Origin: CAVVJA01 sp963779485 | GTDB taxonomy: Bacteria > Actinomycetota > Actinomycetes > Mycobacteriales > Jatrophihabitantaceae | Direction of reading: 5' to 3' | Assembly (NCBI GenBank): GCA_963779485.1 | Contig: CAVZYJ010000004.1 | Coordinates: 124,001-188,000 of the forward strand | DNA: 64,000 bases | Shown here: in pieces, positions 26,156 through 35,627 of the stretch | Layout of the letters: every line of letters starts with the position of its first letter | Numbering within the stretch: position 1 is the first letter of the stretch | Position numbers and translations under genes: made by a program | Notes under the pieces: generated by a model | Told to the model about the DNA's origin: nothing | The model's database searches: none | What the model saw: only the letters and a program-made list of their open reading frames with translations

Positions 26156-27362
26156 TCATGACGCGAGCAGCCGGCCGATTTCCCGCAGCCCGTCCAGGTC
26201 GTGCACGTCCGTCGGGAGGGCGGGCACCGACACGACCGCGACGTCGGGGTGAGCCGCCACGAACCGCTTGGTCATGCGGATGTCGTGCTCAGCGGCCGTT
26301 GCCTGCTCGACGTGCACCCGTAGCGCCGTCTCGGCCAGCGCGGCAGCGGCCGCCCGGGCCGCGTCGCCCGCCGTTCCGCCGCGCTGTCGCCTTCGCTTCT
26401 CGGCGAGCGCATCGGCCGCCGCTTCGGCCCGACGCGCGGTGAGCGGCGCGCCACCGGCGACCTGGTCGACGGTGTGATGAACCCGGTTCACGATCAGCCC
26501 GGCGAACGGCATCTGGTCGTCCCGAAGCCGCGCGACGAAGTACGAGGCTTCCCGCAGGGCATCCGGCTCGGGCGCGGCCACGACGACGAATGCCGTGCCG
26601 GGCGCCTTCAACAGTTCGTAGGTGTGTTCGGCGCGTTGCCGGAAGCCGCCGAACATCGTCTCGAGTGCGGAGACGAACGCCGACACGTCGGAGAGCAGCT
26701 CGCCACCGAGGATCTTGGAGAGCACCTTGGAGAAGACCGAGAAGCCGGCCGTCACGACCTTGAGGTAGGCCCGCCCGCCCGCCCGAGCGGGCGCGGTGAG
26801 CAATCGGATCATGCGCCCGTCGAGGAACCGACCTAGCCGCTCCGGGGCGTCCAGGAAGTCCAGCGCGGAGCGGGACGGCGGCGTGTCGACGACGACGAGA
26901 TCCCATTCCTCGGAGGTCGCCAGTTGGGACAGCTTCTCCATCGCCATGTACTCCTGCGTGCCCGCGAACGACGACGACAGCGCCTGGTAGAACGGGTTCG
27001 CGAAGATCTGCTTCGGCCCGGTCCGGAGTGGAGTGCGCCGACACGACCTCGTCGAACGTCCGCTTCATGTCGAGCATCATCGCGAGCAGCGCGCCGCCCG
27101 AGCTCTCGTCGACGTCCTTCACCGGTCGCGGGGTGTTGTCTAGCTCGGTCAGGCCCATCGACTGGGCGAGCCGGCGGGCCGGGTCGATCGTCAGGACCAC
27201 CGTCCGGCGGCCCTCCTCGGCGGCCCGCAGCGCCAGCGCGGCCGCGGTTGTCGTCTTGCCGACGCCGCCGCTGCCACAGGTCACGATGATTCGGGTGGCC
27301 CGGTCAAGGATGAGCGCGTCGACGTCGAGAGCGCGTCCCGGCCGGGGCGGCCGGGATGTCAC
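26156..27362 (-). pseudogene. ArsA/GET3-type anion-transporting ATPase (second of pair), frame broken by +1 (probable sequence error)
   Basis: A deviant-Walker P-loop ATPase of ~401 residues, homologous to Rv3680. The N-terminal frame has VTCGSGGVGKTTTAAAL and VLTIDPARRLAQSMGL; the C-terminal frame has DLVVVDTPPSRSALDFLD and VVAAPEPDALREASYF. Removing one base near 27009-27016 joins AHSTPDRA to KQIFANPFYQ and restores the full protein. Its GTG start overlaps the stop of the first ArsA gene by 4 bases, so the pair is coupled and probably forms a heteromer. In mycobacteria the pair has been linked to stress tolerance rather than arsenite export. Confidence 0.85.
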
Positions 27363-28367
27363 TGGGCGTCTCCGGCGCGGAAGTAGCTCGCCAGCTCGGT
27401 GAGCTCACCCAGTTCGACCGGGGGCGTCACATCGGGCAACGTGATCCGCGGTGCCGGGATCGACTCCAGCCGTTCGGCAATATCGGCCTGCTCGCGTTGC
27501 CGGTCGGCGTATTCGCTCATCTGACGCGCGAGCGGATCGGCCCAGGCAACGGCCACGCTCGCCATCTTGAGGCCGGCGCGGAGGGACGCGAGGTCGACGT
27601 CGCCGCCCCGGGCGACCTGTCCGCGCTCGACCAGCGCCGGACGCATCCGATTCACTACCACCGCACCCACCGGGTACTCGGCGGCGGCGAGATCATGCGC
27701 CGCGTCGATCGTCTCCTGGACGGGCATCTCCTCGAGAAGCGTGACTAGGTGCACGGCCGTCCGGACGCTGTGCAGCAGCTGGATCACGCCGGTGCTCTGC
27801 CGATGGATCGGCCCGAACTTGGTGAGGTTGACGACCTCCTTCGTCGCGTCCAGGAACTGTCGGATCCGCCCGGTCGGCGGCGCGTCGAGCACGACCGCGT
27901 CGTACGCCGGCCGCTCGTCCCGGCTGCGGACCACGGCTTCCTTGACCTTGCCGGTGAGCAGGACGTCCCGAAGACCGGGAGCCAAGGTCGTGACGAAGTC
28001 GATCGCCCCCATTCGCCGCAGCACGCGCGCCGAGCGTTTCAGGCTGTAGAACAGGTCCAGGTACTCGAGCAGCGCCTGCTCCGGCGTCTACCGACAGCCC
28101 GAGCACCTCGCCGCCACCCTCGGTCGTCGCCAGGCGGCGCTCGTCGTAGGAGAGCGCCGGCACGTCGAACAGCTGGGCCAGCCCCTGACGACCCTCCACC
28201 TCGACCACGAGTGTGCGTCGCCCGCCGACGGACAGGGCCATGGCGAGTGCCGCCGCCACCGTGGTCTTGCCGGTGCCGCCCTTGCCCGTGACCACGTGCA
28301 GGCGGGCCGCGGCGGGAATGCCAGCGACCATGCGTGGCGGCGCGTCCGCGCGCGCAACGGTCGCCAT
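27359..28367 (-). pseudogene. ArsA/GET3-type anion-transporting ATPase (first of pair), frame broken by +1 (probable sequence error)
   Basis: A ~335-residue P-loop ATPase matching Rv3679 in size and order. The N-terminal frame has VVTGKGGTGKTTVAAAL and VVEVEGRQGLAQLF; after the lesion the other frame continues with RRMGAIDFVTTLAPG, AVVLDAPPTGRIRQFLD and VVNRMRP. Dropping one G near 28080-28086 restores LSVDAEQALLEYLDLF. ATG 28367 diverges from the RidA gene with 66 bases between, a shared promoter region. The substrate or client is unknown; the family ranges from metalloid pumps to tail-anchored-protein targeting. Confidence 0.85.
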
Positions 28368-28433
28368 CCGTCCAGCGTAGGAGGTGATCAGCCGCCGCTG
28401 CGCCAGCCCAGCGGTGACGCTTAGGGTGCTGTC

Positions 28434-28904
28434 ATGGTTCTACCCGCGCAATCGCCCCTGGACCGGCTGACCGCCCTCGGCATCGAGCTGCCCCCCGTCG
28501 CGCCGCCGGCCGCCTCCTACCAACCGGCGGTGCGCAGCGGGTCCTTCGTCTACACCTCTGGGCAGCTACCGCTGGTGGACGGAAAGCTCACCGTGCGGGG
28601 CAAGGTCGGTGCCGACGTCACGTCGGAGGTGGCGGCCCGGCTGGCCCGGATCTGTGCGCTCAACGCGCTGGCCGCCGTGCATGCCCTCGTCGGCTTGCCC
28701 GCCGTCGCCCGAGTCGTGAAGGTCGTGGGCTTCGTCGCGTCGACCACGGACTTCACCGGCCAGCCGGCCGTCGTCAACGGAGCGAGCGAGTTGCTGCAGG
28801 AGGTCTTCGGTGACCTCGGCACCCACGCCCGTTCGGCGGTCGGCGTCGCCGTGCTGCCCATGGACGCTCCGGTCGAGGTCGAGCTCGTCGTGGAGATTCG
28901 GTGA
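28434..28904 (+). CDS. RidA/YjgF/Rut family protein
   Basis: A 156-residue RidA-fold protein of the longer actinobacterial subgroup (Rv3678c-like). Family signatures are SGSFVYTSGQLPLVDGK near residues 36-52 and the closing VEVELVVEIR. RidA proteins deaminate reactive enamine/imine intermediates or act as structural relatives; the catalytic Arg of true RidA, expected near the C-terminus, is not obvious here, so activity is uncertain. Its stop overlaps the next gene's GTG by 4 bases. It is the only undamaged gene of the 23.7-30.5 kb stretch. Confidence 0.85.
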   Translation: MVLPAQSPLDRLTALGIELPPVAPPAASYQPAVRSGSFVYTSGQLPLVDGKLTVRGKVGADVTSEVAARLARICALNALAAVHALVGLPAVARVVKVVGFVASTTDFTGQPAVVNGASELLQEVFGDLGTHARSAVGVAVLPMDAPVEVELVVEIR

Positions 28905-29669
28905 CCGAGCCGGTTCCGATTCGGGACGCGGCAACGGTCGTGCTGCTGCGCGACGGTGCCGACGGGGCGGAGGTGTGGTTGCTCACCCGGGTGGACCAGA
29001 TGGTCTTCGCCGCGGGCACCACGGTGTTCCCCGGGGGCCGGGTCGATCCCGATGACGCCGACCTGCCGTGGACCGGACGGCCGCCGGACGAACTGGCGGC
29101 GCGCCTGGGCTGCGACGCGGTGACGGCCCGGACGCTGGTCGGAGCGGCCGTCCGCGAGACGTTCGAGGAGACCGGCGTCCTGCTGACCGACCCGCCGTCG
29201 AGCCTGGCCGATCAGCCGAGTGCTGCGGCCGACGTCGAGGCCGGCCGCATCCGGTTCGGTGACCTGCTCCGCGACCGGGGACTCGCGGTCGACGGCCGAC
29301 CTCGTGCACCCGTGGGCGCGGTGGGTCACCCCGGTCGGCGAGGTTCGGCGCTACGACACCCGGTTCTTCGTGGCGGCGCTCCCCTACGGTGCGGAGCCGG
29401 CCGATCTCACGAGCGAGTCATCGACCGCGGGGTGGGTCGCGGTGCGGGACGCCCTGATCGAGGGCGATCGGGGCGAGCGGATCCTTATGCCGCCGACCGC
29501 GGCCGTGTTGCGGTCCGTCGCCGCGCACTCGACGGTCCGCGCGGCGCTCGCGGCGGCGGACTCGCGCGACCTCACCCCGGTCCGACCGATGCTCCGTCGG
29601 GACCAGGACGGCGCCTTCATCGTCCTTCCGGACGGCAGCTCCCTGCGCTTGCCACGGCGGGCGCCGTGA
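28901..29669 (+). pseudogene. Nudix hydrolase, frame broken by +1 (probable sequence error)
   Basis: A ~255-residue Nudix protein. The N-terminal frame contains TTVFPGGRVDPDD and the Nudix helix GAAVRETFEETGVLL; the C-terminal frame begins DLVHPWARWVTPVGEVRRYDTRFFVA. One extra G at 29294-29295 separates them: removing it gives LAVDADLVHPW without loss. The insertion between the GG and RETFEETG elements is the long form seen in NUDT19-like, CoA-ester-type family members. It is linked by 4-base overlaps to RidA upstream and the MBL-fold gene downstream, so the three form one operon. Confidence 0.82.
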
Positions 29670-30461
29670 CCAGCGAGCTCCCGTACGAGCAGCTACGCGC
29701 GGTGACGGCCCAGGCGGGTGTGGTGCTCGCCGCCAACCCCGGGCCGATGACGCTGACCGGTACCAACACCTGGGTGCTGCGGGCGCCCGGATCCGAAAGC
29801 GCGATCGTCGTCGACCCGGGTCCGGACGACGCGGCCCATCGGGCGGCCGTCGCCGCCAGCGCGGCCCGGATCGAGGCGATCCTCCTCACCCACGGGCATC
29901 CGGACCACAGCGCGGGCGCGGCCGGCGTTGCACGAGGTGACTGGCGTGCCGGTTCGCGCGCTCGATCCCCGCCACTGTCTCGGTGCCGAGGGTCTGGCCG
30001 AGGGAGCGGTGGTGGCCGCGGCCGGGCTGGAACTGCGGGTCTGGGCGACCCCCGGGCACACGGCCGACTCGCTCTCGTTTGTGCTGGATCCGGGCGACGG
30101 GTCGGCACCGATGGTGCTGACCGGCGACACGATCCTGGGGCAGGGGACCACCGTCGTGGCCTATCCCGACGGCAACCTCGCCGATTACCTAGCCTCTCTC
30201 GCCCGGCTGCGGGAGCTCGGCCCGGCGACCGTGCTGCCCGGGCATGGGCCGGAACTTCCGTCGGCCGGCGCGGCGGCCACGGCCTATCTCGCCCATCGGG
30301 AGGAGCGACTGGCCCAGGTGCGGGAGGCGCTCGCGACGCTCGGCCCCGACGCGAGCGTGCCGGCCGTGGTCGAGCACGTCTATGCGGACGTGGATCGGGC
30401 GCTGTGGCCCGCGGCCGAGCTGTCCGTGCGGGCGCAGCTCGCCTACCTGCGCAACCTGTGA
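29666..30461 (+). pseudogene. MBL-fold metallo-hydrolase, frame broken by +1 (probable sequence error)
   Basis: A ~264-residue metallo-beta-lactamase-fold hydrolase (Rv3677c-like). The metal motif LLTHGHPDHSAGA is in the first frame; the second frame, after one extra base near 29922-29925, contributes LHEVTGVPVRA, ATPGHTADSLSF, VLTGDTILG and VLPGHGPEL. The remaining His and Asp ligands are all present, so the repaired protein should bind two zinc ions. A helical C-terminal region (VREALATLG, SVRAQLAYLRNL) resembles LACTB2-like RNA endonucleases or thioesterases. It converges on the Crp gene. Confidence 0.85.
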
Positions 30462-30480
30462 CGGAACCCGGCGCGGGAGA

Positions 30481-31155
30481 TCAGCGGGCTCGGCGGCTCA
30501 GCCGCTCGCGGTCGAGGATGACGACGCTCTTGCCTTCCAGGCGCAACCAGCCGCGCTGCGCGAAGTCGGCCAAGGCCTTGTTCACGGTTTCGCGCGACGC
30601 CCCGACGAGCTGGGCCAGCTCCTCTTGGGTGAGGTCGTGCGTTACCCGCAGCTGACCCCCGTCGACCGAACCGAATCGTTGCGCGAGCTGGAGCAGCTGC
30701 TTGGCCACTCGTCCCGGGACGTCGACGAAGATCAGGTCCGCGAGCATCGTGTTCGTCCGGCGTAGTCGGCGAGCGACGACCCGGAGCAGCTGCATGGCGA
30801 TCTGCGGCCGCTCCTGCACCCACTTCTGCAGCGCCGGTTTCGGCAACCGGGCCAGGCGGGCGTCGGTGACTACCGTCGCCGTGGCGGTGCGCGGCCCCGG
30901 GTCGAACAGCGACAGCTCACCGAACTGATCGGCCGGCCCCATGATCGCTACCAGGTTCTCCCGGCCATCCGAGGACCGCCGGCCCAGCTTGACCTTGCCG
31001 CCGAGCACGATGTACAAGCTGTCGCCGGGCTCGCCTTCGTGGAACAGGATGGTGCCGCGGGGCGCTTCGAAGATCTCGAACTGCTCGGCCAGAGCCTCGG
31101 CGTCCTCCGGATCTACTCCCTGGAACATTCCCGCTCTGCGCAGCACCTCGTCCAC
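30481..31155 (-). CDS. crp: Crp/Fnr family transcriptional regulator (cAMP receptor, GlxR-like)
   Basis: A 224-residue global regulator equivalent to Rv3676 (Crp) and GlxR. The cyclic-nucleotide domain has GDSLYIVLGGKVKLG and the phosphate cassette FGELSLFDPGPRTATA; the C-terminal winged helix has LTQEELAQLVGASRETVNKALADF as the recognition element. GlxR-type proteins bind TGTGA-N6-TCACA sites and control carbon, acetate and cell-wall genes; I did not find a perfect site in this window. Gene order (small membrane protein and nth beyond) is the conserved actinobacterial arrangement. Confidence 0.94.
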   Translation of the reverse strand: MDEVLRRAGMFQGVDPEDAEALAEQFEIFEAPRGTILFHEGEPGDSLYIVLGGKVKLGRRSSDGRENLVAIMGPADQFGELSLFDPGPRTATATVVTDARLARLPKPALQKWVQERPQIAMQLLRVVARRLRRTNTMLADLIFVDVPGRVAKQLLQLAQRFGSVDGGQLRVTHDLTQEELAQLVGASRETVNKALADFAQRGWLRLEGKSVVILDRERLSRRAR

Positions 31156-31218
31156 GTCAGCTCCTCTCGCCCCGTGCGCACCTGTGCCGGCGGAGCGTGA
31201 TCACAAGTCGAGCGGATT

Positions 31219-31497
31219 CTACGACCCGCGAGGCGGCTGCGGACTAGATCGAGCCGGGCTCTCGCGGCGTCGATTGGGGCGGAGCCGGCGCAGGCTCAGT
31301 CGCTGGCGGAACCGCCGCAAGGCCGAATCAGTGCCCTCCCGCACGAACGTGTCGAGTTCGTCGGAGTTCGCGTCGTCGAGGAACTGCTCGATCTGACGCT
31401 CTACAGCGATCTTGTTCAGTGGCTCCTCGACCCGCTGCATGAAGAGCATGAATCCCAACAGCACGATCGGAAACAGCAGCACGAGCAGCCCAGCCAT
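31219..31497 (-). CDS. small single-pass membrane protein, conserved hypothetical
   Basis: A 92-residue protein: one N-terminal helix (GLLVLLFPIVLLGFMLFM, residues 3-20), an amphipathic acidic middle (VERQIEQFLDDANSDEL) and an arginine-rich tail. GGGA lies five bases before ATG 31497. The longer reading frame upstream is only a shadow of nth. A small membrane protein at this place between crp and nth is conserved (Rv3675 in M. tuberculosis). No function is known. Confidence 0.72.
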   Translation of the reverse strand: MAGLLVLLFPIVLLGFMLFMQRVEEPLNKIAVERQIEQFLDDANSDELDTFVREGTDSALRRFRQRLSLRRLRPNRRRESPARSSPQPPRGS

Positions 31498-31599
31498 GAT
31501 TTCCCAGCCTAGTGTCCCGCGGCCGACGAGGAGGCGGAAGCCGGCGGAACGGCGAGTTCGAATTGTGTCGTCGGCTCGGATACGTAGGCTGGGCGCGCC

Positions 31600-32319
31600 A
31601 TGAACGTCCAGCCGGAGAGCCCGCTCGCTCTCACCCGACGCGCCCGGCGCATGAACCGCGAGCTCGGCCAGCTCTATCCGGACGCGCACACCGAGCTGAA
31701 CTTCACTACGCCGCTGGAACTCTCGGTCGCCACGATCCTGTCGGCCCAGTGCACCGACAAGCGAGTCAACGAGGTCACGCCTACCGTGTTCCGTCGCTAT
31801 CCCGACGCGGCGGCCTACGCGGGCGCGGACCGGGCCGAGCTGGAGGACCTCATCCGGTCGACCGGCTTCTTCCGGAACAAGACGACCTCGCTGATCAAGT
31901 TGGGGCAGGCCCTGGTCGAGCGGTTCGACGGCGAGGTGCCGAACCGGATGGCCGATCTCGTCACGCTTCCCGGGTTCGGGCGCAAGACCGCCAACGTCGT
32001 ACTCGGCAATGCGTTCGGCGTCCCCGGTATCACCGTCGACACGCACTTCGGTCGGCTGAGCCGGCGCTGGCGATGGACGTCGGAGACCGACCCGGTGAAG
32101 GTCGAAGCCGCGGTCGGAAAGCTCATCCCACGACAGGACTGGACGATCCTGTCCCACCGGGTCATCTGGCACGGACGCCGCGTCTGCCACGCTCGGAAAC
32201 CCGCCTGCGGTGCGTGCTCGCTCGCCCGGTGGTGCCCGTCCTACGGCGAGGGTCCGACCGACCCGACGGTCGCCGCGGCGCTGGTGAAGACGCCCGAGCA
32301 GGTCGCCGAAACGCTGTGA
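31600..32319 (+). CDS. nth: endonuclease III (DNA glycosylase/AP lyase)
   Basis: Base-excision repair enzyme removing oxidised pyrimidines. The 239 residues carry the helix-hairpin-helix LPGFGRKTANVV with the catalytic Lys side, the catalytic Asp in TVDTHFGRL and a C-terminal [4Fe-4S] cluster motif, C-x6-C-x2-C-x5-C (CHARKPACGACSLARWC). ATG 31600 starts just after the divergent small membrane gene. The stop overlaps the Nudix ATG by one base (TGATG), so nth, Nudix, cupredoxin and marP read as an operon. Confidence 0.96.
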   Translation: MNVQPESPLALTRRARRMNRELGQLYPDAHTELNFTTPLELSVATILSAQCTDKRVNEVTPTVFRRYPDAAAYAGADRAELEDLIRSTGFFRNKTTSLIKLGQALVERFDGEVPNRMADLVTLPGFGRKTANVVLGNAFGVPGITVDTHFGRLSRRWRWTSETDPVKVEAAVGKLIPRQDWTILSHRVIWHGRRVCHARKPACGACSLARWCPSYGEGPTDPTVAAALVKTPEQVAETL

Positions 32320-32990
32320 TGCCCGATCGCTCCGACGCGTCGTGGCCGGAGTGGCTCGCGCCGCTCGTCCGAGCTGCGCGGGCGATCGACCACTGGGACT
32401 TCGCCCGATTCCCGACGCCGGCCGGGGGCAGTCGCGAGTCGGCCGTGCTCATGGCGATATCGGACACCGGTGACGGTCCGGGAGTGCTGCTCATCGAGCG
32501 GGCCGCGAACCTGCGCACCCACGCCGGTCAGGTGGCGTTCCCCGGTGGCGCCGTCGATCCCGGCGACGTCGACCCACCGGCGACCGCCTTGCGCGAAGCC
32601 CATGAAGAGGTCGGTTTGGATCCCGCCGCGGTGGTGGTCGCGGCCACGCTGCCCTCGCTCTACCTGCCACCGTCCGGCTTCGTCGTGCATCCGGTTCTGG
32701 CCTGGTGGGCCCGGCCGCATCTGGTTCGGGTGGTCGACGCCGCCGAGGTCGCGAGCGTGGCGGTCGTGCCCGTCGCCGAGCTCGCCGACCCGGCGAACCG
32801 CTTCCGGGTGATCCACCCGTCCGGGTATGTCGGGCCCGGCTTCGCCGCCGGCGGGTTGTTCGTCTGGGGCTTCACCGCCGGTCTCGTCGACGGGTTGCTC
32901 CGGCTGGGTGGATGGGACCGCGAGTGGGATCAAGACGCGCAGCGCCCAATACCGGGACCCTCAGAAACGCTGGGTACCGTCGAGCCGTGA
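32319..32990 (+). CDS. Nudix hydrolase, CoA pyrophosphatase-like (NudL type)
   Basis: A 223-residue Nudix protein equivalent to Rv3672c. The UPF0035/CoA-type signature LRTHAGQVAFPGGAVDPGD precedes the Nudix helix ALREAHEEVGLD, followed by LPSLYLPPSGFVVHPV, a pattern of CoA and acyl-CoA diphosphatases. These enzymes cut CoA to 3',5'-ADP and phosphopantetheine. The frame stays open far upstream inside nth, but ATG 32319 is the coupled start. The stop overlaps the next GTG by 4 bases. Confidence 0.88.
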   Translation: MPDRSDASWPEWLAPLVRAARAIDHWDFARFPTPAGGSRESAVLMAISDTGDGPGVLLIERAANLRTHAGQVAFPGGAVDPGDVDPPATALREAHEEVGLDPAAVVVAATLPSLYLPPSGFVVHPVLAWWARPHLVRVVDAAEVASVAVVPVAELADPANRFRVIHPSGYVGPGFAAGGLFVWGFTAGLVDGLLRLGGWDREWDQDAQRPIPGPSETLGTVEP

Positions 32991-33415
32991 CATCGACGCC
33001 GGCCCACGTTCGCGTGGCCGCCGCCGCAGCTCTCGCCGGTGTCGTTATGGCACTCATGTCCTGTTCGAACACGAAGAGCGCCATCCAGCGGCGCCCGAAT
33101 ACCGGCTCGGGCACCGCCTCCGTCGTCAACGGTGCGCAGAGCGTCACCATCGTGGTCGACGATCGGTACCGGTTCGAGCCGTCGACCATCACAGTCCACC
33201 CTGGGACGGTGACGATCACCTTGGTGCACAAGGGAACCGGCGCTCCGCACGACCTGCAGGTCGTTGGTTTCCCGAGCGATCGGGTACCCCTCGTGACGCA
33301 CGGGCAGAGCGTGTCGAACACCTTCACCACGCCATCGCCGGGGCGATACCAGTTCGTGTGCACGATCCACCAAGCCCTAGGGCAGACGGGCACCCTCGTC
33401 GTGCTGACCAGCTGA
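32987..33415 (+). CDS. cupredoxin-domain lipoprotein
   Basis: A 142-residue exported protein. The N-terminus AAAAALAGVVMALMSC is a lipoprotein signal with lipobox LMSC. The mature part is one cupredoxin domain with the copper-ligand His in GAPHDLQVVG and the C-terminal Cys-His pair in YQFVCTIHQALGQTGTLVV. The axial Met expected after the ligand His is not there (Leu or Gln instead), so the copper site would be unusual. In M. tuberculosis this position is held by a thioredoxin-like membrane protein (Rv3673c). Coupled by 4-base overlap to the Nudix gene. Confidence 0.82.
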   Translation: MTSTPAHVRVAAAAALAGVVMALMSCSNTKSAIQRRPNTGSGTASVVNGAQSVTIVVDDRYRFEPSTITVHPGTVTITLVHKGTGAPHDLQVVGFPSDRVPLVTHGQSVSNTFTTPSPGRYQFVCTIHQALGQTGTLVVLTS

Positions 33416-33422
33416 CGCCGCT

Positions 33423-34604
33423 ATGACGATCGTCGACTGGGTCATCGTCGTTGTCGCGGCCCTCTACGCGGTGACGGGCTTCCGCAACGGCGCCGTCGTC
33501 GGTGCATTCTCCCTCGTCGGGTTCTTCGGTGGCGCGCTGATCGGCGCCCAGGTCGCTCGTCCTGTGAGCTCCCACCTGACGAATGGCCGAGCCCAGGTCG
33601 GGGTCGCAGTCGCCTGCGTCCTGGTCTGCGCGATCCTGCTGCAGGTTGCGCTGGGGCGCCTCGGATGGTGGTTGCGGTCTCGCATCACCTGGCAGCCCAT
33701 GAGATCGATCGACGCCGGGATCGGCGGCCTGCTCGGCGTGCTGTCCGTCCTGCTGGTGGCGTGGATGGTGGCTGTGCCGCTCGCGTCCTCGCCCTATCCG
33801 AGCCTGGTCCGCGCGGTCGACCAGTCGACGATCGTGCGCGAGATCGACGGCGTGATGCCGAACTCAGTGCGGAATGTCTACTCGTCGCTCCGGGAATTCG
33901 TCGACCGCAGCGGCTTCCCGCCCGTGCTCGGCGACCTGCACTCGACGCGCATCGTCGACGTCCCGCCGCCGGATTCCGCCCTCGTCAACAGCCCAGCGGT
34001 CGCCGGCACCCGCAGGTCGGTCCTCAAGATCCGTGGAGACGCGCCGTCGTGTGACCGTGGGATCGAGGGCAGCGGGTTCGTCTACGCCCCCGACCACGTG
34101 CTGACCAACGCGCACGTCGTCGCCGGCACGGAATCGATCCAACTCCAGAACGGCAGCCAGTGGCTGACCGCGCACGTCGTGTTGTTCGATCCCCGGCGTG
34201 ATGTCGCGGCGCTCTACGTGCCGGGGTTGTCCGCCGCCCCCCTCGCCTTCGCGCCGACGCCCGCCGTCACCAACGCGGACGTCATCGTCCTCGGTTATCC
34301 GGAGGACGGCGGATTCGACGCGGAGACCGCGCGCGTCCGCAGCCGCAACACCATCATCGGTCAGGACATCTACGGCTCCCAGACGGTGCAGCGCGAGGTG
34401 TACGCGATCCGGTCCCTCGTGCGCAGTGGCAACTCCGGCGGCCCACTGATCGATACGAATGGTCGGGTGCTGGGCATCGTCTTCGCCACCGCACGAGACT
34501 CGTCCGACACCGGATTCGTGCTGACGAATGCGGAGGTCATGTCCGACGCCACTGCGGGGCGATCGGCCACCGCACCGGTCTCGACCGGCACCTGCACTCC
34601 GTAA
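33423..34604 (+). CDS. marP: membrane serine protease MarP (CvpA-type membrane domain plus trypsin-like domain)
   Basis: A 393-residue protease equivalent to Rv3671c, required in mycobacteria for acid and oxidative resistance. Four N-terminal helices form a CvpA-like domain (residues 1-125), then a linker and a chymotrypsin-fold domain. The catalytic triad is visible: His in LTNAHVV (~232), Asp in FDPRRDVAALYV and Ser in RSGNSGGPL (~338). Two cysteines around the domain (PSCDRG and GTCTP) may form the redox disulfide described for MarP. It begins 7 bases after the cupredoxin stop, in the nth operon. Confidence 0.93.
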   Translation: MTIVDWVIVVVAALYAVTGFRNGAVVGAFSLVGFFGGALIGAQVARPVSSHLTNGRAQVGVAVACVLVCAILLQVALGRLGWWLRSRITWQPMRSIDAGIGGLLGVLSVLLVAWMVAVPLASSPYPSLVRAVDQSTIVREIDGVMPNSVRNVYSSLREFVDRSGFPPVLGDLHSTRIVDVPPPDSALVNSPAVAGTRRSVLKIRGDAPSCDRGIEGSGFVYAPDHVLTNAHVVAGTESIQLQNGSQWLTAHVVLFDPRRDVAALYVPGLSAAPLAFAPTPAVTNADVIVLGYPEDGGFDAETARVRSRNTIIGQDIYGSQTVQREVYAIRSLVRSGNSGGPLIDTNGRVLGIVFATARDSSDTGFVLTNAEVMSDATAGRSATAPVSTGTCTP

Positions 34605-34614
34605 GGTGGCCGGC

Positions 34615-35466
34615 GTGGCGGACCAGTCCAATCGGCGGCGGATCGAGCCCGGTATCCGAAAGGATCTGCGGGGCGAGTTGACCTACGCCGACTATCTGCA
34701 ACTGGACCGGTTGCTGTCGGCGCAGCGACCGTTGAGCCGTCCCGAGCACCACGACGAGCTGCTGTTCATCATCCAGCACCAGACGTCCGAATTGTGGCTG
34801 AAGCTGGTGGTCCACGAGCTCCACTGGGCTTTGGACCATCTGGCTGCCGACGAGACCGGGCCGGTGCTGAAGGCGTTGGCCCGGGTCAAGCAGATCCAGC
34901 GGCAGCTGTTCGAGCAATGGTCGGTGCTGGCGACCTTGACGCCGAGCGAGTACGCCGAGTTCCGCGGTGTCCTCGGCCACGCCTCCGGGTTTCAGTCGTT
35001 GCAGTACCGGCTGGTCGAGTTTCTGCTCGGCAACAAGAACGCCGACATGCTGGCGGTGTTCGAGCACGACCCGGCCGGCCAGGCCGAGCTGCGAGCCGTG
35101 CTGGAATCGCCCAGCCTGTACGACGAATTCCTGCGTTATCTCGCCCGGCAGGGATATCCAGTCCCCGCCGCCAGCGTCGACCGGGACTGGTCCGTGCCGC
35201 ACCAGCACAGCGAGGAATTAGTCGCCGTGATCGAGACAATCTACGCTGATCCAGCCAGTCAGTGGGCGGCTTACGAGCTGTGCGAGGAGCTCGTCGACGT
35301 CGAGGAGAGCTTCCAGCTGTGGCGGTTCCGTCACATGAAGACGGTGGAACGCGTCATCGGCTACAAGCCCGGAACGGGCGGCTCATCCGGTGTCGGGTTC
35401 CTCCGGGCCGCGCTTGACCTCACCTTCTTCCCGGAATTGCTCGACGTTCGCACCCGCATCGGCTGA
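34615..35466 (+). CDS. kynA: tryptophan 2,3-dioxygenase
   Basis: Heme enzyme opening the indole ring of tryptophan to N-formylkynurenine, the first kynurenine-pathway step. The 283 residues show HHDELLFIIQHQTSELWLK near residues 45-63, the SGFQSLQYR motif and the C-terminal LWRFRHMKTVERVIGYKPGTGGSSG, with the proximal heme His in FRHM. I chose GTG 34615, eight bases after AAGG; GTG 34606 would add three residues. The rest of the pathway lies at 37260-43339, beyond two opposite-strand genes. Confidence 0.95.
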   Translation: MADQSNRRRIEPGIRKDLRGELTYADYLQLDRLLSAQRPLSRPEHHDELLFIIQHQTSELWLKLVVHELHWALDHLAADETGPVLKALARVKQIQRQLFEQWSVLATLTPSEYAEFRGVLGHASGFQSLQYRLVEFLLGNKNADMLAVFEHDPAGQAELRAVLESPSLYDEFLRYLARQGYPVPAASVDRDWSVPHQHSEELVAVIETIYADPASQWAAYELCEELVDVEESFQLWRFRHMKTVERVIGYKPGTGGSSGVGFLRAALDLTFFPELLDVRTRIG

Positions 35467-35525
35467 TCAGGCTCCGCGCGCGCCTGAAGTTCGGTCACCG
35501 CGTCCCGCCGCCGCGCAAGCTCGGT

Positions 35526-35573
35526 CGTGATCTTGGACTTAACGTCGCTGGGTGGCATCAAGTCCAAGATCAC
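35526..35573. repeat. dispersed palindromic element, copy B
   Basis: Arms CGTGATCTTGGACTT (35526-35540) and AAGTCCAAGATCAC (35560-35573) are perfectly complementary over 14 bases; the spacer is 19 bases (AACGTCGCTGGGTGGCATC). The upstream flank CTCGGT is shared with copy A. It lies between the convergent ends of kynA and the phosphoribosyltransferase gene. Confidence 0.85.
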
Positions 35574-35627
35574 CAGTGAAGGTGAACGACGACGCATCAG
35601 GACTCAGCCCGCTCGTGAAACCACCCC

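Noticed and set aside
28434..28904. Frame lesion in the RidA gene like those of its neighbours.
   Set aside because: The ORF is complete from ATG to stop with family motifs at both ends; it is intact.
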